This document shows positions 35,363-43,646 of a DNA stretch of 52,725 nucleotides, one piece after another (position 1 is the first letter of the stretch; each line of letters starts with the position of its first letter). Origin of the DNA: an uncultured Methanomicrobiales archaeon (GTDB lineage: Archaea; Halobacteriota; Methanomicrobia; Methanomicrobiales; Methanospirillaceae); the NCBI GenBank assembly GCA_903828975.1, contig CAIKOD010000016.1, forward strand, positions 1-52,725, read 5' to 3'. Position numbers and translations under genes: made by a program. The notes under the pieces were generated by a model. It worked only from the letters and a program-made list of their open reading frames with translations. It ran no database searches and was not told where the DNA came from.

Positions 35363-35759
35363 CCTGATAATCGTCTTTTTTTTAGTTCTCGTTTAATTGT
35401 CTCTCCATCAGCGATAGACACGCTATTCTTTACACAATTATCCAGCCGGCCTATTTTCTGCCTGTTCGCTGATACTTGGCACGTACCGCACCGGTTTTTT
35501 CTTCCCCTTCCGGTCAGGCAGTGTTATTCCATTTCCAGATATTCACACAAGGGTGACAGGGTGTTCCCTTTACATCTGGCAGGTTTGGTTTTCTTCCGGA
35601 AATACCTCTTTTACAAGGGTCATGCCAAGCGTGATAGAAATGGCGAAAAACGGTTCATTCTTCGCCCTGTCGGGTATATCAGCCATCAATGGGGTCAAAA
35701 CCAATGACTTATATATGGTAATTATCTATACTTTACTAAACAGAAAGGAACGAAGAGCT
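35363..35759. other. Gap with no supported gene
   Basis: This holds a poly-T run at 35376-35383, which may terminate the preceding small gene, and a TATA box (about 35709-35716) for the ferritin-like gene. Between them I see no gene or RNA. A long in-frame extension of the ferritin-like gene to 35553 has no similarity to the family. Confidence 0.4.
35709..35716 (+). promoter_or_regulatory. TATA box of the ferritin-like gene
   Basis: TTATATAT within GACTTATATATGG lies about 48 nt upstream of ATG 35760, so a leader of about 20 nt is expected. It supports 35760 rather than an upstream start. Confidence 0.5.
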
Positions 35760-36215
35760 ATGAAGCCAGAAGATGCGAAGAAGATTATTTCAGCAGCAAT
35801 CGACAGAGAGGTCGAGGCATACACATTTTATCGTGGTATTGCCGATAAAGTAAAGGATGCTAACCTCAAGAAACTGTTTGCAGAACTTGCCGGGGAGGAA
35901 AAGCAGCACCGCGAATTCCTTCAGGGAATGCTCACAAAGGATGTATCGAAGATGAAATTTGATCCGTCACATGACTACAAGGTAGCAGATACGGTTCCGT
36001 CACCACCCCTTACGGCTGACCTGAAACCAATCGATGGCATTGTTATCGCTATCAAGAAAGAACTTGAAGCCATGCAGAGTTACACCCAGCTCGCAAACCT
36101 TGCCAGCGATACCGAGACAAAGCTGCTCTTTTCCCAGCTGGCAAACATGGAACGGGGACATAAGGCAAGACTTGAAGACATATATACCAACATGGCATTC
36201 CCTGAGTCCTGGTAA
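35760..36215 (+). CDS. Ferritin-like (rubrerythrin-type) diiron protein
   Basis: The 151-residue four-helix protein starts MKPEDAKKIISAAIDREVEA and carries carboxylate and His ligands in two E-x-x-H-like sets: D-R-E-V-E-A-Y, AGEEKQHREFL, K-K-E-L-E-A-M and NMERGHKARLEDIY. It resembles the rubrerythrin helical domain without a rubredoxin domain (COG1633). Such proteins reduce peroxides or store iron in anaerobes. The TATA box fixes the start. A hairpin terminator follows at 36251. Confidence 0.85.
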   Translation: MKPEDAKKIISAAIDREVEAYTFYRGIADKVKDANLKKLFAELAGEEKQHREFLQGMLTKDVSKMKFDPSHDYKVADTVPSPPLTADLKPIDGIVIAIKKELEAMQSYTQLANLASDTETKLLFSQLANMERGHKARLEDIYTNMAFPESW

Positions 36216-36250
36216 AAATCCAGGGATTCAGCACAGTTTTAATCTAAACA

Positions 36251-36269
36251 GGGATAAAACCCTTTTTTT
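36251..36269 (+). terminator. Hairpin plus T-run after the ferritin-like gene
   Basis: GGG ATAAAA CCC followed by seven T directly downstream of the gene. The stem is only 3 bp, but the T-run alone would be an archaeal termination signal. Confidence 0.55.
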
Positions 36270-36513
36270 CATTCCTGCTGCCATCGAAGTTTTCATATTA
36301 ATCCCACAAGCCCCGGTTTTGCCGGGTTAATTGCCGGTCCTCATACTACCCTGCCATGAGCGATCACGGGCATCTGCAACTCCATTGATCGATTATTCCC
36401 GCATAGAGGTAAACTCCCAACCGTTGACCGCTATTATTCCCGAATATGCGTGCAATTTTTTTGTACGGTAAGGACAGGGTATTCATTCACATCAGTGTGT
36501 CAATGCCGGACAA

Positions 36514-36876
36514 TCATACCAGGCGGATATCCCCGGGTTGCTGGACAAGTATTTCTTTTTCGCCCCGGTATGTCTGGACAACCCCGTACAGCTGGACCTT
36601 ATCTCCTTTTTTCAATGAAACCCCCCTGGCAGAAGAGGCCGGAATAAACACGGAAGTCCCGTTCACATCAAGGATCAGGTCTGCCCCGTTTTTTGTGACT
36701 ACCAGCCGGTCCACATTTCCTTCGAGGAGGACAAGGGAGCCATCGGCCGATGTACTGGTATACCGGGTTGAAACGGTGGATTTCCCGGCTGACTCAATAA
36801 TAACGGATCCGGCAACAACGGCAAGCGTAACGATTGCAAGAAGGATGAACGCATTTCGTTCCTGCCGGGTCAGCAT
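36514..36876 (-). CDS. Membrane-anchored OB-fold protein
   Basis: The 120-residue product has a single N-terminal transmembrane helix (N-A-F-I-L-L-A-I-V-T-L-A-V-V-A-G) and an OB-fold-like domain (LVLLEGNVDRLVVTKNGADL, then L-K-K-G-D-K-V-Q-L-Y-G-V-V). This class (tRNA_anti-like/DUF4131-like OB folds) is found attached to membranes with unknown substrates. It stands alone, divergent from the HTH pair at 36947. Confidence 0.7.
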   Translation of the reverse strand: MLTRQERNAFILLAIVTLAVVAGSVIIESAGKSTVSTRYTSTSADGSLVLLEGNVDRLVVTKNGADLILDVNGTSVFIPASSARGVSLKKGDKVQLYGVVQTYRGEKEILVQQPGDIRLV

Positions 36877-36946
36877 AGATCCAGGTTATTGTCGTCCATT
36901 GTAATAACCGGTAGCTTTAAAGGTTAACAGTGTTAACATATGGAGC

Positions 36947-37177
36947 ATGTCAGGAACGAACCTGCCCCCCTCATCAAAAACCGTCCTTTCCCTCCTGGAC
37001 GAGAGCGGGGCAATGACCCACAAGGAGATTGTAAAGAAGAGTAACCTGGCTCCGAGGACAGTCCGCTATGCCTTAAAGAAGCTGAAGGAAAACCACCTCA
37101 TCATCGAGAAATTCAACTTCAGGGACGCACGCCAGATCATCTACCAGGGCCGGGCGCAAACGATGGTGTGTGCATGA
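36947..37177 (+). CDS. Small winged-helix transcriptional regulator
   Basis: The 76-residue protein has a MarR/ArsR-like winged helix: SSKTVLSLLDESGAMTHKEI, then V-K-K-S-N-L-A-P-R-T-V-R-Y-A-L-K-K-L (recognition helix) and a wing ending IIYQGRAQTM. It probably binds DNA as a dimer. The final TGA overlaps the ATG of the next HTH gene (ATGA), so the two proteins are made together. Confidence 0.8.
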   Translation: MSGTNLPPSSKTVLSLLDESGAMTHKEIVKKSNLAPRTVRYALKKLKENHLIIEKFNFRDARQIIYQGRAQTMVCA

Positions 37178-37488
37178 GCGAAAGCCCATGCAACATCATG
37201 AAATGCGATTCACTCGCCCGGAAATACCTCCCGGGTATCAGGGCCGAGATGGTGTACCGGCTGGTAAACAACAAGGGTATGAGCCAGAGCGATGCAGCGA
37301 AGCGGCTTGGAATTACGCGCGCTGCAATCTCTCAATATATGAGCAAAAAGCGTGGTGCGGACATTGGTGCGGATATAAAACTCTGCAGTGAGATCGATGC
37401 CGTGATTGACCGCTGGGCAATGGCGGTGGCCGGCGAAGATGACCATATAACGCTGTGTGATGTCTGCAAGTGTGCAATGAAAAAGTAA
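37174..37488 (+). CDS. Cys-containing HTH regulator (COG2522-like)
   Basis: The 104-residue protein starts MSESPCNIMKCDSLARKYLP, has a central HTH (MSQSDAAKRLGITRAAISQY) and ends LCDVCKCAMKK. The Cys pairs near both ends (C-x4-C and C-x2-C-x-C) could hold zinc or an iron-sulfur cluster, so it may sense redox or metal. The start at 37174 gives an ATGA overlap with the preceding regulator and is preferred over the GTG two codons upstream. Confidence 0.8.
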   Translation: MSESPCNIMKCDSLARKYLPGIRAEMVYRLVNNKGMSQSDAAKRLGITRAAISQYMSKKRGADIGADIKLCSEIDAVIDRWAMAVAGEDDHITLCDVCKCAMKK

Positions 37489-37977
37489 CCATAGCCCATA
37501 TGGCTGTGACAACAATTCCTGACCGGATAACAATTCATTTTCACCACCCCTGATTTTTCCTGTTATTTCATCAATTGAGAAAATAGGGTGACATTATAAC
37601 CAGATTATAGACCCATAACAAGATCTAACAGATTTAAAGGATTATATGACTTTGTTGAAACCCTGCGGGATCATAAAAACGAAGAGGGAAATACAAATAC
37701 GGGAGGGAGTTTCACCCCCCTCCCTGCCGCACCCCCATTAAGATATTTTTCGGGCAGGGTTTCCGAAAATCTCAATAAATTAAGAGTCTTTTTGGATAAT
37801 CTCCATCTATCCCAACCGGGGTCGCCAAAGCGGCGGGGTGGAGCCCCGGGAGCGAGGGTTAATTTCGGAACAACCCGAAATCGTTAGAAATTATCAGAGC
37901 ATTTCTACAGAGCGGTTTATATGAAAAAGAATGAAAGATACCACTTCTTTGTTAATTAGTGTTCGTTCACCAACACT
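37489..37977. other. Intergenic region carrying repeat copy B
   Basis: Apart from the repeat at 37650-37914 I see no gene. The two flanking genes end here convergently. Confidence 0.45.
37650..37914 (+). repeat. Dispersed intergenic repeat, copy B
   Basis: The left 170 bp match the copy at 18175-18347. The element has short imperfect inverted ends (left CTTTGTTGAAA; right TTTCTACAGAG) and is flanked on both sides by TTATATGA (about 37642-37649 and 37916-37923), which may be a target-site duplication. Inside are the hairpin GGGAGGGAGTTTCACCCCCC and a GC-rich block near 37825-37850. No open frame of note. Confidence 0.55.
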
Positions 37978-38370
37978 TCATGCTGGTGATCCAGTATTAT
38001 CACCATCAGATCCTTTGCGTACATCCATTTTTTCCCGTATTGTCATCCCGATACCCTGCAATTTTTCAACTCCACCCTCTCCTTCGCGAAAGTAAAACAG
38101 GAGGAGATGAAAATAATCCCCGACCAGGTCCCCGAACTCCTTACGGTAGCGTACTTCGACATCGGGGTCGCCAACAAAGCCCTTAATTGATATGAAATCC
38201 TCCTTTTCAAAAGAAAAATAGGGCTTTTTCATCTGGGATAGGAGACGAACGGACCCGTGATGCTTCAGGAATGCAAGAAATTCTTCGGTCAGCGGTTCAT
38301 CGAGCAGGTACTCTTTCAATAGGGAGCCATCAACGCAGACCTTGGATTGGACCGACCTGACAATTCGCAT
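37978..38370 (-). CDS. Hypothetical soluble protein
   Basis: The 130-residue product has no transmembrane segment and no motif I recognise. The composition is ordinary: acidic and aromatic residues in FHLLLFYFREGEGG and a basic, Asp-rich C-terminus. It is probably real because codon use looks normal and it precedes, 30 bp apart on the same strand, no overlapping alternative. The downstream gene on its 5' side is the PLD-like protein. Confidence 0.5.
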   Translation of the reverse strand: MRIVRSVQSKVCVDGSLLKEYLLDEPLTEEFLAFLKHHGSVRLLSQMKKPYFSFEKEDFISIKGFVGDPDVEVRYRKEFGDLVGDYFHLLLFYFREGEGGVEKLQGIGMTIREKMDVRKGSDGDNTGSPA

Positions 38371-38403
38371 GTTGCACCCTGTTATGAGCGATCAATTACC
38401 TGT

Positions 38404-40074
38404 TCACTGGTTTTTTCGTCGCCAGTACAGTACCAGTAGGACCGCAACCACCATAACGGCTATCCCGATTTTCAAATATTCCGTTGTGGTACCCTGCATC
38501 TTTCCGGATGAGATGGAATGATCCCAGTCATCCTCAAACACAGCCGTATAGTACCGGGCCGCTTCCGGCTGCTCGATAATGACCCCGGCCTCGCGGTTGA
38601 ACGTCGGGGAATTGTAATTCCAGTTGACGCTGCTGACCAGGACTTTCTTCCGGTCAACAATAACACCCTTATTGTGAATTTTCTCCATTTCATTCCGTTC
38701 CAGTTCTGCGCACCGTGCTTCAAGCGGGAGGTGTTCGGATACCGCTATCTGGTTGATATAGGCCATCATTTCATCGTTATCGTCCTCTCCTTCCGTGTTA
38801 AACCAGTAGGAGTCGAGCAGGACCCTCACATGGACACCACGGCGTGACGCGTTGATCGCTTCGGCGAGGTACCGGTTTGGAACACCTTTCGATTCATTGC
38901 TGATATACGCCTGCTCGATATCGATCTCGCCTGTTGCAGAACGGAGGAGCTCCGGGATGAGATAACTGGTATCAGGGGCCAGTACCGGTGTGACCTTCGC
39001 ACCCTCAAAACGCAGTGGTGAAAATTCCCGGGTATGAGGCAGAGTTCCACCGGGTTCCAGCGCCCCGGTCTTCCCGGTAATGGGGCTGATACCCTTCCCG
39101 TTCAGGTCGGTCAGGAACACTCCCCTGAACCAGGTCGCAACCCCGGGGTCGATTATGCATACACCCCAGCCCCGGTTTCCGGATTTGCCTTCTGCGGGAA
39201 ACCCGTTCCCTTTGAAGTTTTCGCTGGTGATAAAAAGGTACAACGAATCGACCACGATATACTTGGCATGGTCATAGCGGTAGGGGGCATGGCTGTCACC
39301 GGTGGTGCCCATCTGCCGGACGACAATAGCATTCCTGGTGAGCAGGTCGCAGACAGCATTTCCTTCCGGCGATATCCCTCCGACAGGCCCGCCCTCGATA
39401 AGGACGGTAACATTGACACCCCGTTTCCGGGCTTCGATAAGCGCATCTGCCATTCCGGGACTTGAAAATTCGTATACATTCACGAGGATTTCGTACTTCG
39501 CCTGGTCGATACAATTCAGATAGAGTTCAAGCGAGCAATCAGGTGATACAAAACAGACCCCGGAAACGCCGGTAAAGTTTGCAGGAGCAATCCGGGACTG
39601 TCCAAGCATAAGGACACGGGTATCCCATACCCCGTTCTCCATGAAATGGACCTGCCCCTCGCGTGGTTTGACATCGGTGGGCCACGACACCTTTTGTATC
39701 AACGTGTCATGGTCATAGAGCATCAGCTCGTCCCCTGCATTGGCAAGCCGGAAAGCCCCTGCCGGAATGACATCCGGAACATCAGGGGAATAATTGTAGA
39801 ACTCAAAATCAGGCAGCCTGTCATGCACATCGGCGTACGCCCTGCCATTATACGCAACGGTGGTAAGACCGTCTATCCGTGATCCCGGCGGGAACCGGAA
39901 ACCCCCCTCGCCATCTGACACCAGAATACCATCCAGGCTACCCGTTCCTGATAGAACCACATATTCATCGGGGTCGTCCTTCTGGTACGTATCAGGGCAG
40001 AACGCGGTAATGGCGATCGCCGTGACACCGGGAATAAGAAGGCAGAAAAGAAGGAATACTGGTAGGAACCTCAC
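38404..40074 (-). CDS. Secreted phospholipase D-like protein with lamin-tail domain
   Basis: The 556-residue protein has a signal peptide (1-20), an N-terminal lamin-tail-like beta domain (about 25-135), two PLD HKD motifs (H-A-K-Y-I-V-V-D near residue 270 and H-N-K-G-V-I-V-D near 485) and a C-terminal transmembrane anchor (IGIAVMVVAVLLVLYW). Two HKD motifs make a complete active site for phosphodiester cleavage of DNA or lipid. It is exposed on the cell surface and tethered, so it may degrade extracellular nucleic acid or process envelope lipids. The lamin-tail domain often pairs with nucleases. Confidence 0.87.
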   Translation of the reverse strand: MRFLPVFLLFCLLIPGVTAIAITAFCPDTYQKDDPDEYVVLSGTGSLDGILVSDGEGGFRFPPGSRIDGLTTVAYNGRAYADVHDRLPDFEFYNYSPDVPDVIPAGAFRLANAGDELMLYDHDTLIQKVSWPTDVKPREGQVHFMENGVWDTRVLMLGQSRIAPANFTGVSGVCFVSPDCSLELYLNCIDQAKYEILVNVYEFSSPGMADALIEARKRGVNVTVLIEGGPVGGISPEGNAVCDLLTRNAIVVRQMGTTGDSHAPYRYDHAKYIVVDSLYLFITSENFKGNGFPAEGKSGNRGWGVCIIDPGVATWFRGVFLTDLNGKGISPITGKTGALEPGGTLPHTREFSPLRFEGAKVTPVLAPDTSYLIPELLRSATGEIDIEQAYISNESKGVPNRYLAEAINASRRGVHVRVLLDSYWFNTEGEDDNDEMMAYINQIAVSEHLPLEARCAELERNEMEKIHNKGVIVDRKKVLVSSVNWNYNSPTFNREAGVIIEQPEAARYYTAVFEDDWDHSISSGKMQGTTTEYLKIGIAVMVVAVLLVLYWRRKNQ

Positions 40075-40126
40075 TATTTCTGGTCACAGTCCGGTTTTAA
40101 TAAGCTGACGATATAGATCTTTACCC

Positions 40127-40717
40127 ATGCAGGGACCTTGCGTGATGAAAATCGGTGGGAGCCTGATTGATCAGGTACCCGGGATCACCCGCGCCCTCCT
40201 TTCATCACCGAGCCCCGTCCTTATTATTCCCGGCGGGGGGCCGTTCACAAATCTCGTAAGGACATTACACGCCCCGGAGAATGAGAGCCACTGGATGGCA
40301 GTTCTCGGGATGGAACAATATGGCTGGTATATCGCATCGTTCGGGATCGGCACCAGTCCCGGCCTGCAGGTACCGGGGCGCCCCACGGTGTTGCTCCCGT
40401 ATGCTCTGATGCAGAAAGAAGACCCGCTTCCGCACCACTGGGATATCACATCAGACACCATCGCCGCGTGGGCCGCGTACCGCCTCGGGCTCGACCTCGT
40501 GGTCCTGAAATCGGTTGATGGTATTATGAAGGGGAACATTCCCATGGAACAGGTCACTACACCCATGACATGCGGGGAATTGGACCCGGGTTTCATCCGG
40601 TTTGTCCTTGATCACGGCGTTAAAACGCTGATCATAAACGGGAGAAGGATCGAAAGGGTCCAGGCGTTACTCCGGGGAGAAGAGGTAGAAGGTACGAGGA
40701 TCGGTACAACCTTTTAA
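40127..40717 (+). CDS. Archaeal amino-acid-kinase-fold protein (MfnE candidate)
   Basis: The 196-residue protein starts M-Q-G-P-C-V-M-K-I-G-G-S-L with the phosphate-binding G-G-S and the P-G-G-G-P-F loop of the aspartokinase fold, and ends in G-T-R-I-G-T. Its size and context fit the archaeal COG2054 kinases, which include MfnE, the furan-phosphate kinase of methanofuran synthesis. The assignment to MfnE is an inference; a sequence search against characterised MfnE would settle it. Confidence 0.7.
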   Translation: MQGPCVMKIGGSLIDQVPGITRALLSSPSPVLIIPGGGPFTNLVRTLHAPENESHWMAVLGMEQYGWYIASFGIGTSPGLQVPGRPTVLLPYALMQKEDPLPHHWDITSDTIAAWAAYRLGLDLVVLKSVDGIMKGNIPMEQVTTPMTCGELDPGFIRFVLDHGVKTLIINGRRIERVQALLRGEEVEGTRIGTTF

Positions 40718-40758
40718 TTGTTTCAAAAGAGAAGTTATAAGGAATCTCAGGAGTTACC

Positions 40759-40920
40759 ATGTCAGACAAGAAATGCACATCATGCTGTGCTCCACTCGCA
40801 GAAGAAGGCGCCACAGAATTCGAATGCCCTTCATGTGGTTACGGCATCAAGAGATGCTACCGGTGTAGAGAACAGAGTATCCCCTATACATGTCCAAAAT
40901 GCGGTTTCGGGGGCCCATAA
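40759..40920 (+). CDS. Small zinc-ribbon protein paired with EF-1 beta
   Basis: The 53-residue product has four Cys pairs: CTSCCAPL, CPSCGYG, CYRCREQ and CPKCGFG, a double zinc finger of the HVO_2753-like type. In archaea this small gene often precedes EF-1 beta, here 3 nt downstream. It is thought to bind RNA. The preceding AGGAG (40748-40752) is a good ribosome binding site. Confidence 0.8.
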   Translation: MSDKKCTSCCAPLAEEGATEFECPSCGYGIKRCYRCREQSIPYTCPKCGFGGP

Positions 40921-40923
40921 ACG

Positions 40924-41181
40924 ATGGGAGACGTCGCACTGATTCTCAGGGTAATGCCGGAATCCCCGGAGGTTGACCTCGAGGTACTCAAAGCGGAGAT
41001 CAAACAGGTCCTCCCCCGCGTGCAACAGATTGTCGAAGAACCGATCGGCTTTGGTTTAAAAGCGTTGAAACTTGTCGTAGTGGTCGGCGATCAGGGCGGC
41101 GAGACAGATGCCGTTGAGGCGAAACTCAGCGGCCTGAAAGGCGTCGAGCGGGCAGAGATCGTTGAACTTACCCTGATGTAA
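40924..41181 (+). CDS. Translation elongation factor EF-1 beta
   Basis: The 85-residue product MGDVALILRVMPESPEVDLE, ending KGVERAEIVELTLM, has the ferredoxin-like fold of archaeal aEF1B, which reloads EF-1 alpha with GTP. F-G-L-K-A-L-K is the conserved exchange-factor segment. It is coupled to the zinc-ribbon gene. Confidence 0.92.
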   Translation: MGDVALILRVMPESPEVDLEVLKAEIKQVLPRVQQIVEEPIGFGLKALKLVVVVGDQGGETDAVEAKLSGLKGVERAEIVELTLM

Positions 41182-41230
41182 CTAGTAAGAATTAGAGGAA
41201 CAGGATTCTTATCTTTTTTCGATTATTACG

Positions 41231-42223
41231 TTAAGAAACAGTTTTTTCGTTATTCCCTGGTTTCTGCCCGGTTTTATCTTTTTCGAGTTCCTGCAGTACC
41301 TGCTGGGTAATTGCCCGTATCTTTTCCACAGACTCCCGGAACTGGACCACTTCAGACTCATCAATTTTAATGGTAACCGGGAATACGCCGCTGCGGTTCA
41401 CCCGCGCCGGGACACTGATACAGACGTCCCCGATATCGTGGACTTCTCTTCGTATATACGCAGATACCGTCAGGATCCGGTTCTCGTCTCCAAGGATCGT
41501 CTTGACAAGGGTTGCGATCGCTTCTCCCGGACCGTATACTGTCGACCCTTTGCCCCGGATAATCAGTTCGCCGCTGTTTTTAACAGATTCCACCATCTCT
41601 TTGATGGGGATACGCGAAAATGCAGGCAGGTTACTGATCTGGATGCCCCCGATTGTTGTCGCCGACCAGAGCGGGACCATGCTGTCCCCGTGCTCCCCGA
41701 TAATTCGCGTGTGCACTTCGCTTGGGTGTACCCGGAAATACGATGCTATCAACGATTTCAGCCGCATGGAGTCAAGGTGCGTACCAAGGCCGAACACCTG
41801 CTGGGGCTGGAGTCCTGAATATTTCAACGCGACGGACGTCATCACGTCAACGGGATTGGTGATCATAAAGATCTTCGTGTCGGGCGCGACCTTCGCAATC
41901 GATTCCACAAGCCCGGATACTATGTGGGCATTCTGGAGCGCGAGATCAAGCCTGGTCTGGCCGGGAAGCCGTGCGTTTCCAGCGGTAAATACTACGATTT
42001 CTGACCCTTTGACTTCTTCAATATCGGTCGTCCAGTCGATTTTTGTATAGTTTCCGCAGGCAGCAAAAGAGTCCATCAGGTCATGGGCAATGCCGTCAAG
42101 GAGATCTTCCCTTCCCGGCCTGCCATGGAGCAGGATTTCGCTGACATAGGGTATTTCAGATATTGCGTGTGCGGCGAACATTCCGACATTGCCGGTTGCG
42201 CCGACGATTGTGACTTTCGACAT
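41231..42223 (-). CDS. mdh: Malate dehydrogenase (LDH-like family)
   Basis: The 330-residue product has the NAD(P)-binding start VTIVGATGNVGMF, the substrate loop A-R-L-P-G-Q-T-R-L-D-L and the catalytic G-E-H-G-D-S-M. Arg in the position where lactate dehydrogenases carry Gln favours malate. It interconverts malate and oxaloacetate in the incomplete TCA route. The last 20 residues are a charged tail. It starts 17 nt after the end of the SRP RNA gene on the same strand. Confidence 0.92.
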   Translation of the reverse strand: MSKVTIVGATGNVGMFAAHAISEIPYVSEILLHGRPGREDLLDGIAHDLMDSFAACGNYTKIDWTTDIEEVKGSEIVVFTAGNARLPGQTRLDLALQNAHIVSGLVESIAKVAPDTKIFMITNPVDVMTSVALKYSGLQPQQVFGLGTHLDSMRLKSLIASYFRVHPSEVHTRIIGEHGDSMVPLWSATTIGGIQISNLPAFSRIPIKEMVESVKNSGELIIRGKGSTVYGPGEAIATLVKTILGDENRILTVSAYIRREVHDIGDVCISVPARVNRSGVFPVTIKIDESEVVQFRESVEKIRAITQQVLQELEKDKTGQKPGNNEKTVS

Positions 42224-42240
42224 AGTTATAGCACAAAATT

Positions 42241-42548
42241 AGGGACACGTTATCGGTCGACAATACGCTGCTGCCTTCACTAAAGAACCCTTTCTCCACC
42301 CCGCGACCCTGTGGGCGCCGAATGTCCACAGTAAGTCTGCTCCCTTCCGGGCCTGGACCGGTCTCTGCGGCTGCAGGTCGCCACTCCCTCCGGAGTCTTG
42401 ATACCTGTCCACCGACCTCACAGGACGAGGCTTCTTCGTCAGGATACTAACAGCTCCAGCACCCCGCTGTTGCCTTCCTCAAACTTCGCCCCCCGCATAC
42501 CGACGGTTTCGGGTTACAAGTGACGCCGGGCCACCCGGGCTAGTCCCC
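42241..42548 (-). ncRNA. Archaeal 7S signal recognition particle RNA
   Basis: Read on the minus strand, the region starts GGGGACTAGCCCGGG, continues GTAACCCGAAACCGTCGGTA, and contains the conserved helix 8 sequence GGCCCGGAAGGGAGCAG. It ends GTGTCCCT, which pairs with the 5' GGGGAC. The length of about 308 nt and the end pairing fit the archaeal SRP RNA, which guides membrane-protein synthesis with SRP54 and SRP19. The promoter lies inside the 3' end of the upstream gene. Confidence 0.92.
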
Positions 42549-42564
42549 ATATTTAATGCACACT

Positions 42565-43590
42565 TCAGGGGATAAATACCTCACCGCTGACATGCTCCCG
42601 GTAAAGCGCGGTGATATGCTGTATAAGCCCGGCATCCTCTTTATTAAAGAGATCGAGGGCAGTAAGGACCGGGACACCGGGAAGTACCCGGTAAAGATCC
42701 GCGAGGTCCCCCTGGTACACCTCGATGCTCTGCCTGCCACGGGTTTCCGCAATCTTTTCGGGCATCCGGCCAACCGGCCGGTCTTTCATCTCCTCGTACG
42801 TCCTAAGCAGGACTACCTCGTCAATGGCAAGAAATTCGCTGTTCACAGATATATTGAATGCAGACCAGAACGCGGCAGAAAACCAGGCATCATTCATTAT
42901 GATATGCGGCACACCGAGCCGTGCTGCGGTCAGCCCGAGCGTACCGACGCCACATGCAGCGTCAACAAACCACTGGGTATTCAGAGTAATTTTTCGTTCG
43001 ACTGACTCAATTTTCGGGTTATAATTGCGGGGAAATTCAATATGGATCTGTGACTGCTGCTGGTACAACACCAGGGACCCGGAGGAGGTCGGAAAAATAC
43101 TTGCCCGCACATCACACCCGGCGAGGAGGTCATATGTCCTTGGCGCCACGCCAAGTTCAGGGTCTGCGATCCCGGGGACAAAGTCCCCGCTCCTGACAAC
43201 CCCCCTGACTTCCGGGACTTCATTGACAAGGCGTACTGCCACTTCACTGGTCACGACTGCGGATACAAGCACCAGTGAGCGTGCAGGGAGGTACGGGGGC
43301 ACCCGCATAACAAAGCCCGGGTGGATGAGCGGCATACCGACCTTTGCAAGGGGTTCGGTACCCGAAAAGATGCCCTCCTCAACCATGACCACGTAAATAT
43401 GCGCAAAAACCTCGTCGATAAACCTCTTCCCGCAGGTACATGGCGGCTCGTAAAAACGGTTTTTTAACGGTGCCCTTTTGTCCAGTATCCTGCCATGGCA
43501 CGCCGGGCAGGGAGAGAATACCTGCCCGGTTGCCAGAAGGATATCATGGGCTGTGTCAACACAGTCACCGCCACATACGGGGCATTTCAT
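42565..43590 (-). CDS. Zinc-ribbon putative SAM-dependent methyltransferase
   Basis: The 341-residue protein begins M-K-C-P-V-C-G-G-D-C, has a second pair CPACHG and a third in CTCGKRF, then a Rossmann-like SAM motif V-D-A-A-C-G-V-G-T-L-G near residue 212. The D-A-W-F-S-A-A segment follows. The Cys-rich N-terminal 60 residues suggest a nucleic-acid or protein target. I do not recognise a named family. It is single and precedes the SRP RNA gene. Confidence 0.75.
   Translation of the reverse strand: MKCPVCGGDCVDTAHDILLATGQVFSPCPACHGRILDKRAPLKNRFYEPPCTCGKRFIDEVFAHIYVVMVEEGIFSGTEPLAKVGMPLIHPGFVMRVPPYLPARSLVLVSAVVTSEVAVRLVNEVPEVRGVVRSGDFVPGIADPELGVAPRTYDLLAGCDVRASIFPTSSGSLVLYQQQSQIHIEFPRNYNPKIESVERKITLNTQWFVDAACGVGTLGLTAARLGVPHIIMNDAWFSAAFWSAFNISVNSEFLAIDEVVLLRTYEEMKDRPVGRMPEKIAETRGRQSIEVYQGDLADLYRVLPGVPVLTALDLFNKEDAGLIQHITALYREHVSGEVFIP
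42571..42578 (-). promoter_or_regulatory. TATA box of the SRP RNA gene
   Basis: On the minus strand this is TATTTATC, centred about 26-27 nt before the predicted 5' end of the RNA at 42548. It is within the last 5 codons of the upstream methyltransferase-like gene. Confidence 0.5.
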
Positions 43591-43646
43591 ACGGTTCTGT
43601 TAACCGTTAACCATAGATAGTTTTTGAAAAACAAAATCATCCAGAA

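Noticed and set aside
42239-42421. Short open frame inside the SRP RNA
   Set aside because: The region is a structured RNA; the frame is incidental.
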